Positions 9,317 through 18,686 of a stretch of DNA of 64,000 bases are shown one piece after another. Within the stretch, counting starts at the first letter, position 1. Every line of letters starts with the position of its first letter. Origin of the DNA: Ancylothrix sp. D3o (GTDB taxonomy: Bacteria; Cyanobacteriota; Cyanobacteriia; Cyanobacteriales; Oscillatoriaceae); assembly GCF_025370775.1 (NCBI RefSeq), contig NZ_JAMXEX010000011.1, forward strand, positions 124,001 to 188,000. The letters are read 5' to 3'. The position numbers and the translations under genes are program-made. The notes under the pieces were generated by a model. The model was given only the letters and a program-made list of their open reading frames with translations. It made no database searches and was not told where the DNA came from.

Positions 9317-11817
9317 GTTACTAACCGCGTCATTTTTATCGACTCAATCCCCCGATCATCTACAATTTTAACCGCAATTCGTCGATATTCCCCCGCCTCA
9401 AATGGCAACGAAATTGTCCCCCGATACGCCTCAATTAAATCCTCATCAATCTCCGCTTTTAAACTTTTCGCCAACTTAAACCATCCCTCCTTTTCTCCCG
9501 CCATTGGAAAGAAAACCTGTGAGGGCAAAATACTCCGGCCATCATAATCACTATCCAACATCCACATCGCTATTTTCTCCGCATTTCCAGACTCTATCAG
9601 GCCGGTTCTTGTATTGTAATAATCAAACCCCTGCACCTCTACCTCCCACTTTCCAGCATTCTCACCTTTGGCAATTTTCCTCACAATTACATCCGGCTGT
9701 CCCATTAACCAGAAACTTTCATTTGTTGCCCGTTTTTTCTTCAAGTCTTCTGTCAACAAATCGGCATTCATTTGTACTTTCAGCAAAGTTACTCCTTGCC
9801 ACTTTGTTTCATCAATATCTTTTGCTGCTTCCGGGTCAAATTGAAATGCTGCAAAAATTACCAGTTTCGGTTTTGGCACTAAATTCTGTGCTTCTTCTAG
9901 GGCTAATTCTACTTGTCTTTGGTCGAGGGGTGCGTGCACCGGCCCAAAAGAAATTACTGCCCTTAAAGGCTGTTCTTGTTCATCATTCGGTTTTGTTTCT
10001 GCATCCGCATGAAGCCAATTTCCTACAAAAGTTTCTACCCGCGAAAACAAAATTGCTTGCCCACTTTTCCCGCGAATTCCTGTTTTTAGCAGTTCATCCC
10101 GCCATTCACTTTGTCTTAGGCTTTCTCCACTCCGAGAAATCGAATTGTCTGCCGTTATTTCCGGTTTTTCTGTTTCTAATTCTGGCTCAATTTCACTCAC
10201 CGGCATTACCACCGGCGCCGGCACAGCTTCCATTGTAAAAGGGCCGGTGACTCGGATTTTTGATGTGTCTACCAATGGCCGGTCATAAAGTATTTCTTGA
10301 TCTGCGTATTTTTGAATCGCTTTTTCTATTTGCTGTTTTGTCATCCCTTCTTTGATTTCGGGATTATTAGCAATTGATTTTAAGGTAATATGAGGAACGG
10401 TTTTATATTTCAGGCCGGTGTCTATTCCTTCTTGAGGGTTTGCTAGTTGATAATAATCAAAGGTTGCTGTCATTAATCTTTGTTTTGCTAGGGTAATTGC
10501 TACCCTTGATGTATCGCAAGTTATCCACCGGCGCCCCCACTGTTCCGCTACATACGCCGTCGTCCCAGATCCACAGGTTATATCTAATACTAAATCACCC
10601 GGATCTGTCGTCATTAATACACATCGGGACACAACTTTAGTAGAAGTTTGAACAGCATATAATTTGTCTTCGCCAAATGACGAAAAAACAACATCCGTCC
10701 AAATATTTCCTATAAGACTGCATGACCAATCTTTTTTTAATCTTTTATATCGCAGCGTATTGCCCGAAACAACTAATCTTCCAGCTTTTTCTAAGTTTTT
10801 CAAACCATCTACACTGGTTGACCAATATCTATTTATTGGGATAAAAGTTTTTCCTTGAAATTCATAAGGTGTTTTGTGATATTCATGCGAAGAAGTTAAA
10901 TCACTTGTTACAAATGATTCGTCATTCAAATCCTCTCCGTTAAAAATGAATATTTGGTTATATTTAGCTTTGGATATTGATTTGGAATACCAGACTAAAT
11001 AATCCGTTATACCAGAAAGAAATTTATCAGGCTGCGGAGACCTTTTTTGAATAGCAATAATTCGTTGAAAATTCGCAGACCCAAAAACCTCATCCATCAA
11101 ATTTCTAACAAGATGCACATTATCATCAGAAATTTGAACAAAAACACTGCCGGTTTCAGAAAGTAACTCCCTAGCCAACAAAAGCCGGTCACGCAAATAA
11201 GACAAATACGAATGAATACCCAACTCCCAAGTATCCCGAAACGCCTTAATCATCTCCGGTTCTTGGGTTAAATCCTCATCCTTGCCATCTTTCACATCAC
11301 GCTTATTAACAAAAGGTTGAAAATTTGACCCGTATTTAATACCATAGGGAGGGTCAATATAAATCATCTGAACTTGTCCCCCCATTCCCTCCTTTTCCAA
11401 AAGCGAATTCATCACCAACAAAGAATCACCGGCAACCAAACGATTAGTCCAATTATGCTTATGTTTATAAAACTCAATTGCTTGTCTAATAGGCGGATTT
11501 TCTTCGGGAATATCAAACAAAGATAACTGCACCGGCCCAGTTGTATTTCGCTTACGAACCGCATCAACAATCGTCCGAGGATCTATCCGTTCGTGAACGT
11601 GCAAAGAAACAGTAGGAACCTCAAAACTTGTATGTTCTGCCTTACCGGCCCAGTTCAACTGCGGGTCAAGATGGGGGTCATATTCATAACGTTTATTTTC
11701 CCCATCAGGATCAGTTTGTGGAGTCACCAAACCCACCGGCGGATTATTAACTCTTTCCTTATTTGTATGTTGATATTGTTCAATAGGTTTTTGTTCAGAC
11801 TTCTTTTGTTTTGGCAT
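9313..11817 (-). CDS. Type III-like DNA adenine methyltransferase (Mod)
   Basis: The protein is a beta-class N6-adenine (or N4-cytosine) DNA methyltransferase. Motif IV DPPY is at residues 155-158 of the 834-residue form, and the SAM-binding motif DITCGSGTT follows at 412-420, so the order IV before I is the beta class used by type III Mod proteins. About 250 residues between them should include the target-recognition region. A further ~300 residues after the catalytic part (rich in Pro/Glu near 540-580) are extra compared with a minimal Mod. The frame is open to a TTG at 11901. I prefer ATG 11817 (MPKQKKSEQKPIEQY), since the TTG extension is basic and unconserved-looking. It leads the cluster Mod-ATPase-TOPRIM-Res. 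Confidence 0.88.
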   Translation of the reverse strand: MPKQKKSEQKPIEQYQHTNKERVNNPPVGLVTPQTDPDGENKRYEYDPHLDPQLNWAGKAEHTSFEVPTVSLHVHERIDPRTIVDAVRKRNTTGPVQLSLFDIPEENPPIRQAIEFYKHKHNWTNRLVAGDSLLVMNSLLEKEGMGGQVQMIYIDPPYGIKYGSNFQPFVNKRDVKDGKDEDLTQEPEMIKAFRDTWELGIHSYLSYLRDRLLLARELLSETGSVFVQISDDNVHLVRNLMDEVFGSANFQRIIAIQKRSPQPDKFLSGITDYLVWYSKSISKAKYNQIFIFNGEDLNDESFVTSDLTSSHEYHKTPYEFQGKTFIPINRYWSTSVDGLKNLEKAGRLVVSGNTLRYKRLKKDWSCSLIGNIWTDVVFSSFGEDKLYAVQTSTKVVSRCVLMTTDPGDLVLDITCGSGTTAYVAEQWGRRWITCDTSRVAITLAKQRLMTATFDYYQLANPQEGIDTGLKYKTVPHITLKSIANNPEIKEGMTKQQIEKAIQKYADQEILYDRPLVDTSKIRVTGPFTMEAVPAPVVMPVSEIEPELETEKPEITADNSISRSGESLRQSEWRDELLKTGIRGKSGQAILFSRVETFVGNWLHADAETKPNDEQEQPLRAVISFGPVHAPLDQRQVELALEEAQNLVPKPKLVIFAAFQFDPEAAKDIDETKWQGVTLLKVQMNADLLTEDLKKKRATNESFWLMGQPDVIVRKIAKGENAGKWEVEVQGFDYYNTRTGLIESGNAEKIAMWMLDSDYDGRSILPSQVFFPMAGEKEGWFKLAKSLKAEIDEDLIEAYRGTISLPFEAGEYRRIAVKIVDDRGIESIKMTRLVT

Positions 11818-11956
11818 AAATTTTTCTTGAAATAGCGGTAGCTTAAACCTATTGTGTAATCTTTTAGTCTGCCCTTGCTTGGCGCTGTAACAATTCTTCA
11901 AGAGGCGAAATTAGGGCCGGTAGATAATTTCAAAGCCCCCCGTTAAAACCTCTTTA

Positions 11957-12125
11957 ACCACCGGTTGAAGAGTGTCTACACAAAAGAAAACCCCCTATCG
12001 GGGGTTGCGCTACCCGCCGCTACGCGAACAGGTTATTGGTGGGAATTGTGTTTACCATTAAATAGAATTCTTGAACCCCCGGAGGGGGTTTTAATTAATC
12101 GTGTAGCCACTCTTTAACCGGTGGC
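11957..12125. mobile_element. MITE-like element, family A copy 1
   Basis: This ~169-bp element has 25-bp terminal inverted repeats. The left end is ACCACCGGTTGAAGAGTGTC followed by TACAC; the reverse complement of the right end is GCCACCGGTTAAAGAGTGGC followed by TACAC. Inside are two hairpins (ACCCCCTATCGGGGGTT near 11990-12006 and ACCCCCGGAGGGGGTTTT near 12075-12092) that could act as terminators. No transposase is present. A relative with the same end structure and the same internal CCGGAGGGGGTTTTA hairpin is at 31692-31802. It lies between clpX and the methyltransferase gene. Confidence 0.75.
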
Positions 12126-12169
12126 ATTAATCAGTGTCATTAACCGGCATTAACCGATGACGTTCTAAC

Positions 12170-13510
12170 CTAAGCCGACTCAGGCTTAGGCAAAGAAGAA
12201 GGATGCACAATCAACTCAGCCGTAGACCGTTTTTCCACCATTTCCCGCGTAATCGTGCAGTTTTTCACATCCTTACGCGAAGGCAACTCATACATCACAT
12301 CCAGCATAAGCTCTTCCACAATCCCCCGCAGAGCACGCGCCCCTGTTTTCCGCCGGTAAGCTTCCTGAGCAATCGCTCGCACCGCATCCTGTTTAAAATC
12401 AAGCTGCACATTATCCATTTTCAGCAGTTTTTGATACTGCTTAACCAAAGCATTACGCGGCTGAGTCAAAATCGCCATCAAAGCTTCCTCATCCAGCGGT
12501 TCCACCACCGCCACCATTGGCACCCGGCCAATAAACTCAGGAATCATCCCAAATTTTACCAAATCATCCGGCTCCAGATGCTTAATCACATCGGCATTGC
12601 GTTTTTCGCGTGGTTGGCTTTCTCCAGGTTGAACAAAACCCATCGACTTTTTACCCATCCGCTGTTCCACCACTTTTTCCAAACCAACAAACGCCCCACC
12701 ACAAACAAAGAGAATATTGCTGGTATCAATTTGAATGCAATCTTGATAGGGGTGTTTGCGTCCGCCTTGGGGAGGTACGTTAGCGATGGTACCTTCCAGC
12801 ATTTTCAGCAAAGCTTGCTGGACGCCTTCGCCAGAAACATCGCGGGTGATCGAAGGGTTTTCGCTTTTGCGGGCAATTTTGTCAATTTCATCGATGTAAA
12901 TAATGCCGCGTTGGGCTTCTTCCACATCGAGATCCGCGACTTGCAACAAACGCAACAAGATATTTTCGACATCTTCGCCTACATAACCGGCCTCTGTGAG
13001 GGTAGTCGCGTCTGCAACCGCAAACGGCACATCCAAAATTTCGGCTAAAGTTTGAGCGAGGAGAGTTTTGCCGCAGCCGGTCGGCCCAATCAGCAAAATA
13101 TTAGATTTTTGTAACTCAACAGTATCATCCGGGCCGGCTTTACCATTGGTTTTTGATTGAGCATAAGCCAGGCGTTTGTAATGGTTATAAACCGCTACAG
13201 AAAGCACCTTTTTGGCCTCATCTTGGCCAATAACATGATCATCAAGATGTTTTTTAATTTCGCGGGGCTTGGGAATTTGTGTCATAGAAATATTAGCCGA
13301 GGAGCGAGCGCGGCGCTTAGTTTGTTCTTGACGCTGGGCCGGCTGTGGCGCACCGGCTGCCGAATCAAACAACTCCTCGTCTAGTATTTCGTTACACAGG
13401 TCTACGCACTCATCGCAAATGTAGACTCCCGGGCCGGCAATCAACTTGCGGACTTGCTCCTGAGACTTGCCACAAAAGGAACATTTTAAATGGGAGTCGT
13501 ACTTAGCCAT
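12170..13510 (-). CDS. clpX: ATP-dependent Clp protease ATP-binding subunit ClpX
   Basis: ClpX unfolds substrates and feeds them to ClpP. The 446-residue protein starts with the C4 zinc-binding domain (CSFCGK ... CDECVDLC, about 10-40), used for dimerisation and adaptor binding. The AAA+ module has Walker A GPTGCGKT, the pore loop GYVGED, Walker [10 protein letters not shown], and a C-terminal small domain with the sensor-2 region [11 protein letters not shown] ClpP-docking loop of IGF type reads SMGF here. It follows clpP by 31 bp on the same strand, the usual tig-clpP-clpX order. A short inverted repeat (CCTAAGCC/GGCTTAGG, 12169-12190) covers the stop codon but has no U-tract. Confidence 0.97.
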   Translation of the reverse strand: MAKYDSHLKCSFCGKSQEQVRKLIAGPGVYICDECVDLCNEILDEELFDSAAGAPQPAQRQEQTKRRARSSANISMTQIPKPREIKKHLDDHVIGQDEAKKVLSVAVYNHYKRLAYAQSKTNGKAGPDDTVELQKSNILLIGPTGCGKTLLAQTLAEILDVPFAVADATTLTEAGYVGEDVENILLRLLQVADLDVEEAQRGIIYIDEIDKIARKSENPSITRDVSGEGVQQALLKMLEGTIANVPPQGGRKHPYQDCIQIDTSNILFVCGGAFVGLEKVVEQRMGKKSMGFVQPGESQPREKRNADVIKHLEPDDLVKFGMIPEFIGRVPMVAVVEPLDEEALMAILTQPRNALVKQYQKLLKMDNVQLDFKQDAVRAIAQEAYRRKTGARALRGIVEELMLDVMYELPSRKDVKNCTITREMVEKRSTAELIVHPSSLPKPESA

Positions 13511-13541
13511 ATCTGCCTCTCAATTACTGTGCTAGGGCTGC

Positions 13542-14210
13542 CTAACCGGCGGTGGAAAGGCTGAGTTTAGAGATTACCTGGTCAATGAGGCCATAGTCTT
13601 TTGCCTCAGCCGCCGACATAAAGAAATCGCGTTCTGTATCAAATTCGATTCTCTCTAGGGGCTGGCCGGTGTGTTGAGCCAGAAGTTCATTCAGCTTACG
13701 CTTATGATAAAGAATTTCTTTTGCTTGGATTTCGATATCCACCGCTTGACCTTGGGCACCGCCGAGGGGTTGGTGAATCATAATTCGGGAAGAAGGCAAG
13801 GACATCCTTTTACCTTTTGCACCTCCCGACAGCAGAAACGCACCCATACTGGCGGCTAAGCCAAAACAAATGGTGGCAATATCCGGGCGTACTTGCTGCA
13901 TGGTGTCATAAATTGCCATGCCGGCAGTTACGGAACCCCCAGGCGAGTTGATGTAAAGCTGGATATCTTTTTCCGGGTCTTCTGCTTCGAGATATAGTAA
14001 CTGGGCTACGATTGAATCTGCCACAGCATCATCAACCGGCGTCCCCAGAAATACAATCCTCTCGCGCAGAAGCCGCGAGTAAATATCAAATGCTCTTTCT
14101 CCGACGCCCGACTGTTCTACCACCATTGGGACAACACCGGCGGAAATGGCGGAGATTTCGAGGTCTTTCAAACTACTGATTGAGTGATTCTGGGTTTGAG
14201 ATACAAGCAT
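13542..14210 (-). CDS. clpP: ATP-dependent Clp protease proteolytic subunit ClpP
   Basis: A serine peptidase of the Clp complex, 222 residues. The catalytic Ser121 lies in [14 protein letters not shown], His146 in MIHQPLGG, and the Asp in the DTERD segment around 191-195, so the triad looks complete. The N-terminus is about 20-25 residues longer than typical for Clp[21 protein letters not shown] begins the conserved part at residue 28. Several ClpP paralogues are normal in cyanobacteria; pairing with clpX and tig suggests this is the ClpX-associated one. It lies 31 bp upstream of clpX and 259 bp downstream of tig. Confidence 0.96.
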   Translation of the reverse strand: MLVSQTQNHSISSLKDLEISAISAGVVPMVVEQSGVGERAFDIYSRLLRERIVFLGTPVDDAVADSIVAQLLYLEAEDPEKDIQLYINSPGGSVTAGMAIYDTMQQVRPDIATICFGLAASMGAFLLSGGAKGKRMSLPSSRIMIHQPLGGAQGQAVDIEIQAKEILYHKRKLNELLAQHTGQPLERIEFDTERDFFMSAAEAKDYGLIDQVISKLSLSTAG

Positions 14211-14469
14211 AGGGATTTGTTTTAAAGCTTGCGATCTAGCATAGCGTTGTCGAGACTTCTGCGGTGTCGGGTCAGCTTAGGGGGTTTTTGGGGGAGAAAC
14301 CGCCCTATCCTTTAATTCCCGTTTGAGAAAAAGTTTATTTGGGTTTCTCTAACTATTATGCCCCACGCACCAAAAGTCTGAGGGTTTGTTCGCTGTAAAT
14401 TCTCTCACCATTTGAGCGATAAGGGGGGGAACGCTAGGATGAGCCTATCACTTTCGCTCCCCAACACCC

Positions 14470-15846
14470 TTAACCTTGTTCGGTTTCGGCCTCTGTTTCA
14501 GCCTCTTCTGAGGTTTCGTCTGCGGTTTCTGCTTTTTTGAGGGTGCCTTCGGGGACTAATTCCACGTTAGCGTTTTCTGTCAGCCAATTAAGGGCTTTTT
14601 CTCGCACAATATCCGCCGATACAAACTCTCTGAGCTTGATCATATCCAGTTGTTGGCCTCGCATTTCTTGCATCAATTCTTCAATGCGTTTGTCAACTTC
14701 TGTCGCTTCTACACTCAGCGATTCTAATTTGGCGATTTCTTTCAATGCCAGTGATTGTTTAATTCGCTCAATGGCTTCGGGCCGCGAACGTTCCCGCAAT
14801 TGCGGCATATTTTGCTCATTGTAGAGTTGATTGACATCCAAACCATAGCTCTGCAACTGCATGGCTGCTTGGCGAATCATAAAGTCTACTTCCCGGTTAA
14901 TTAAACTTTCGGGAATGTCTACTTCAACGTGGTTAAGAATTTCTGCCATTAAGGCTTGTTCTTTGTTGGATTTTGTCTGCTGTTCGGCATCTGCTTGATA
15001 GCGTTCTTCTACCGATTTGCGTAATTCTTCCAAGGTTTGAAATTCGCTTACGTCTTGGGCGAATTCGTCGTTTAATTCGGGCAGGTCTTTTTCTTTGAGT
15101 TCGTGGAGGGTAATCGTAAAAACGGTTTCTTTTCCTTCTAACTCTTCGCGGCCATATTCATCGGGGAATTTCACGGCTACTTCTTTTGTTTCGCCGACAT
15201 TCATGCCAAAAACGCCTTCAATAAATCCGGGGATAAATTTGCCATCTACCAGTTCTATTTGATAGTTGGTTGCTTTGCCGCCTTCAACTTCTTTGTCTTC
15301 ACCGGCTACCCGCAAAACATAGTCTACCACCGCCACATCGCCTCTTTGGGCCGGTCTTCCTTCTACGGGAATTAAGGTTGCTTGTTCTGACCGGCGTTCT
15401 TCCAAAAATTTATCTACGCGGCTGGCGTCTGGTTGAACTTCTTCGGCTTTAACGCTAATTTCTTTATAGCCGCTGAGTTTTACTTCTGGCTCTACATCTA
15501 CCGAGGCTTTATAGGTCAGCGGTTCGCCTGGCTTAAATTGCTCGATTAATTCTTCAAAAGATGTGATTAGCTGATAGTTTCCTAGCGCTTCTATTGATTC
15601 TTGCTTAAGGGCTTTTTCTAAGCCATCTTGAATTAATTCTTCGAGTGCTGCTGCTTTGACTCGTACCGTTCCTAGTCGCTGTAACAAAATTTGACGCGGT
15701 ACTTTGCCTTTACGAAACCCAGGAATATTTGCTGTGCGGCTGAGGTTTTGGAAGACCTTTTCGTAGGTTTGTTTGGTCGTTTCGGAAGGAATTTCGATTT
15801 CTAGGCCAATTTGGCTGGCCGGTAGCTTTTCCTGGGTGACTTTCAT
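14470..15846 (-). CDS. tig: Trigger factor
   Basis: Trigger factor is the ribosome-bound chaperone and peptidyl-prolyl isomerase that meets nascent chains. The ribosome-binding signature is present as NIPGFRKGKVP near residue 43. A PPIase (FKBP-like) domain lies around 155-245 (RGDVAVVDYVLR ... FPDEYGREELEGKETVFTITL), and the rest is the helical chaperone domain. The tail is very acidic (about the last 25 residues). The frame is open to 15987, but the conserved start MKVTQEKLPASQIGLEIEIP is at ATG 15846; the upstream 47 codons do not resemble trigger factor. It heads the tig-clpP-clpX group and is divergent from asd. Confidence 0.95.
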   Translation of the reverse strand: MKVTQEKLPASQIGLEIEIPSETTKQTYEKVFQNLSRTANIPGFRKGKVPRQILLQRLGTVRVKAAALEELIQDGLEKALKQESIEALGNYQLITSFEELIEQFKPGEPLTYKASVDVEPEVKLSGYKEISVKAEEVQPDASRVDKFLEERRSEQATLIPVEGRPAQRGDVAVVDYVLRVAGEDKEVEGGKATNYQIELVDGKFIPGFIEGVFGMNVGETKEVAVKFPDEYGREELEGKETVFTITLHELKEKDLPELNDEFAQDVSEFQTLEELRKSVEERYQADAEQQTKSNKEQALMAEILNHVEVDIPESLINREVDFMIRQAAMQLQSYGLDVNQLYNEQNMPQLRERSRPEAIERIKQSLALKEIAKLESLSVEATEVDKRIEELMQEMRGQQLDMIKLREFVSADIVREKALNWLTENANVELVPEGTLKKAETADETSEEAETEAETEQG

Positions 15847-16419
15847 AGGTACGTTTGTTTTCAGACTGTCCGTGCAATTTTTGGTTATTGGTGTTTTTGG
15901 TTGCTCACCGGCTTTTGAGTCGGGCCGATTGAATTTGTCCAGGGCCGGTGTGACTAAGCACAACGGCAGCAACGAGTGTTTTCCCATTTGCCCGAACCGG
16001 GGCAGCGCAAACCATCAAACCTCTATCCTATTCTATTTCAATGCAAATTTGAAATGAAGCCAAAAAAGACTCGCGGAACTTCCGGGCCTGCCTGTCTGCT
16101 ATTCCCCAGGACGGCTTTATGGCGCTGCTTATCTACCACCGGCACAGTTATCTGCTTTTTTCCAGCGGCTCTCCACTCAACCGGCCCAGTCGTGATATGC
16201 TACTTAACAACGTTGATCAAAAAACAACGCTTTATTTTAACCCAAAGCCTAAAAATGGCCTTCTTCAATCCGGGCTGCCAGCTAGGGCATTTTAAAGATA
16301 AAATTTGGTAAAAAGTTTAAAATTCAAGCTAAATTAACTATTTTAAGAGGATTTATTAAAAATTTCGGTTGACGAAATCTCACCCACAATCTCATCCCCA
16401 GAGGAGGAAAATAAATCAA
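15847..16419. other. Divergent intergenic region between tig and asd
   Basis: About 570 bp separate the chosen starts of two divergent genes and should carry both promoters. I see no RNA gene. A short AT-rich segment at 16310-16365 precedes asd. In-frame extensions of both genes run into it but look non-coding. Confidence 0.45.
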
Positions 16420-17454
16420 GTGAAGTCTTATCGTGTTGCAATTTTAGGAGCCACCGGCGCCGTCGGAGCCGAATTACTGGAACTCCTCGACCAACGACAA
16501 TTTCCCCTAGCTGAACTGAAACTTTTAGCCTCGCCACGTTCGGCGGGTCAGAAGGTGAAGTTTAAAGGCCAAGAATTAACCGTAGAAGCAGTAACCGAAC
16601 AGTCCTTTGAAAATATCGATATTGTTTTAGCCTCGGCGGGGGGTTCAACTTCCAAGGCTTGGGCCTCTACAATCGTTAAAGCCGGTGCTGTAATGATTGA
16701 TAACTCCAGCGCTTTTCGGATGAATGCCGATGTGCCGTTGGTGGTGCCAGAAGTCAACCCGGATGCAGCCAAAAACCACAAAGGCATTATTGCAAACCCA
16801 AACTGTACAACGATTTTAATGTCAGTGGCCGTGTGGCCTCTACACCAAGTCCAGCCGGTGAAACGCATTGTCGCTGCTACCTACCAGTCTGCCAGTGGGG
16901 CGGGGGCACGGGCAATGGAAGAAATGAAAGAACAAGCAAAGGCTATTCTTGCCGGTGAAACTCCCAAAACGGAAATTTTTCCCTACCCCTTAGCCTTTAA
17001 TTTATTTCCGCATAACTCAGCCTTAAATGAGCAAGGGTACTGCGAAGAAGAAATGAAAATGGTTAACGAGACTCGGAAAATTTTTGGAGATCAGCAAATA
17101 CGGGTGACAGCAACCTGTGTACGAGTGCCGGTGTTGCGGGCCCATTCAGAAGCCCTTAACTTAGAATTTGAGCAACCGTTTAGCCCCGAAAAAGCCAGAG
17201 AAATTTTAGCCAACTCACCAGGGGTTAAATTAGTCGAAGATTGGCAAGCAAATTATTTCCCCATGCCCAAGGATGCCACAGGTAAAGATGAGGTATTGGT
17301 GGGGCGCATCCGTCAAGATATCTCTCACCCCTGCGGCTTAGACTTGTGGTTATCGGGGGATCAAATTCGCAAAGGCGCTGCTTTAAATGCCATCCAAATA
17401 GCAGAATTACTCGCCCAGCAAAATTTGGTAGCACCGGCTTTAACCACTGTGTAA
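16420..17454 (+). CDS. asd: Aspartate-semialdehyde dehydrogenase
   Basis: Asd reduces aspartyl-phosphate to aspartate semialdehyde with NADPH, feeding lysine/diaminopimelate, threonine and methionine synthesis. The NADP-binding start YRVAILGATGAVG is at the N-terminus. The catalytic cysteine sits in NPNCTT and a conserved substrate-binding arginine/histidine region follows (CVRVPVLRAHSEA). I choose GTG at 16420, because a strong GAGGAGG (16401-16407) lies 12 nt before it and cyanobacterial Asd proteins begin just before YRVAILGATG. The frame extends to a TTG at 16369, which has no ribosome-binding site. Length, 344 residues, is normal. dapA follows 72 bp downstream, the next lysine-pathway step. 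Confidence 0.95.
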   Translation: MKSYRVAILGATGAVGAELLELLDQRQFPLAELKLLASPRSAGQKVKFKGQELTVEAVTEQSFENIDIVLASAGGSTSKAWASTIVKAGAVMIDNSSAFRMNADVPLVVPEVNPDAAKNHKGIIANPNCTTILMSVAVWPLHQVQPVKRIVAATYQSASGAGARAMEEMKEQAKAILAGETPKTEIFPYPLAFNLFPHNSALNEQGYCEEEMKMVNETRKIFGDQQIRVTATCVRVPVLRAHSEALNLEFEQPFSPEKAREILANSPGVKLVEDWQANYFPMPKDATGKDEVLVGRIRQDISHPCGLDLWLSGDQIRKGAALNAIQIAELLAQQNLVAPALTTV

Positions 17455-17526
17455 AAAGGGGGCAAAATGGCCGGGGTAAAAAAAACCCTTTTGATCACTC
17501 ACTAATCACCAATCACTTTTTCACCG

Positions 17527-18411
17527 ATGAGAGATTTTGGACGAGTTTTGACGGCAATGATTACGCCGTTTAAAGCAGACGGAAGCGTTAATTACGAAGT
17601 CGCAGAAAAACTAGCGACACATTTAGCAGCAAACGGTTCAGATGGAATTGTTGTGTGCGGCACCACCGGCGAATCTCCTACCCTTAGCTGGGAAGAAGAA
17701 CATGAACTATTTAGGGTAGTTAAAAAGGCAGTGGCAGATAAAGCAAAAGTTATTGCTGGCACCGGCAGTAATAGTACAAAAGAAGCCATTGAAGCCACCC
17801 AAAAAGCTGCTAAGATAGGATTAGATGGTTCACTGCAAGTTGTACCTTATTACAACAAACCTCCGCAGGAAGGACTTTACGGGCACTTCAAGGCAATTGC
17901 TGAGGCTGTGCCAGAGTTTCCGCTGATGCTTTATAACATTCCCGGCAGAACCGGCCAAAATCTTCTACCGGAGACAGTAGCCAAATTAGCGGAAATTAGC
18001 AATATCGTGGCAATTAAAGAAGCCACCGGCAACCTGGATCAAGCCAGTCAAGTCAGACAGTTGACACCGCCAGAATTTGGGATATATTCAGGAGACGACT
18101 CGTTAACGTTACCCTTGCTTTCGGTAGGTGGGTGTGGCGTAGTGAGTGTGGCATCTCACTTAGTCGGTCTCCAGATACAGCAGATGATAGAAGCGTTTTG
18201 CACCGGCAAACCCCAAGAAGCCCTCAAAATTCACCTGCAACTGTTTCCCTTGTTTAAAGATTTGTTTTTAACCACAAATCCTATCCCCGTCAAAGCAGCC
18301 CTAAAGCTTCAAGGTTGGGACGTAGGTAAGCCGCGTTTGCCCCTCTGCGAGGCACCGGCATCGGTGGAAGAAAAACTTAAAGAGGTGCTCAAAGAACTTT
18401 CCCTGCTTTAA
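17527..18411 (+). CDS. dapA: 4-hydroxy-tetrahydrodipicolinate synthase
   Basis: DapA condenses pyruvate and aspartate semialdehyde, the first committed step to diaminopimelate and lysine. The 294-residue TIM barrel shows the pyruvate-binding GTTGES motif (residues 45-50), the conserved tyrosine in [10 protein letters not shown], and the Schiff-base lysine in [10 protein letters not shown]. It follows asd directly on the same strand, so its substrate is made by the neighbour. The start at ATG 17527 matches family starts ([14 protein letters not shown]). Downstream is rnj, giving the asd-dapA-rnj order common in cyanobacteria. Confidence 0.97.
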   Translation: MRDFGRVLTAMITPFKADGSVNYEVAEKLATHLAANGSDGIVVCGTTGESPTLSWEEEHELFRVVKKAVADKAKVIAGTGSNSTKEAIEATQKAAKIGLDGSLQVVPYYNKPPQEGLYGHFKAIAEAVPEFPLMLYNIPGRTGQNLLPETVAKLAEISNIVAIKEATGNLDQASQVRQLTPPEFGIYSGDDSLTLPLLSVGGCGVVSVASHLVGLQIQQMIEAFCTGKPQEALKIHLQLFPLFKDLFLTTNPIPVKAALKLQGWDVGKPRLPLCEAPASVEEKLKEVLKELSLL

Positions 18412-18450
18412 TGTTGTGGTTTGGTTTTTTGTTGAAAACTAAATAATTAA

Positions 18451-18487
18451 AGCATAAAGTATCTTGACAAAAATCGAGATTTATGCT
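18451..18487 (+). promoter_or_regulatory. Inverted repeat in the dapA-rnj gap
   Basis: AGCATAAA (18451-18458) and TTTATGCT (18480-18487) form an 8-bp inverted repeat, with partial inner pairing of TCTTGA and TCGAGA. A TTGACA hexamer (18464-18469) lies inside. It may be a promoter with an operator, or a hairpin in the 5' untranslated region of the RNase J gene. Confidence 0.45.
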
Positions 18488-18686
18488 AAGGCGGAAGTTT
18501 AAAAACACCGCAAAAAACACCGCCGCAAATAGCTAAAAAAAAATATGCCCTTCCCTAGGAAAGGCAAAATCACAAAGACAACAATAGCGAAAATTGATGA
18601 ACTCGGAAAAGCCAAATCTTAAAAATATTCCAAAAAAGGAATCCGCAGCAAATTTTTCACCTATCACTAAATCAGTGAGGATACCC

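Noticed and set aside
9504-10238. 244-codon plus-strand frame opposite the methyltransferase gene
   Set aside because: Composition (Pro/Leu/His-rich) is typical of an antisense shadow; the minus-strand frame has clear motifs.
12169-12190. Inverted repeat over the clpX stop codon as a terminator
   Set aside because: The 8-bp stem is clear but no U-tract follows on the minus strand, so an intrinsic terminator is not supported.
12203-13048. 281-codon plus-strand frame opposite clpX
   Set aside because: His/Phe/Arg-rich, no domain; it is a shadow of a well-defined ClpX.
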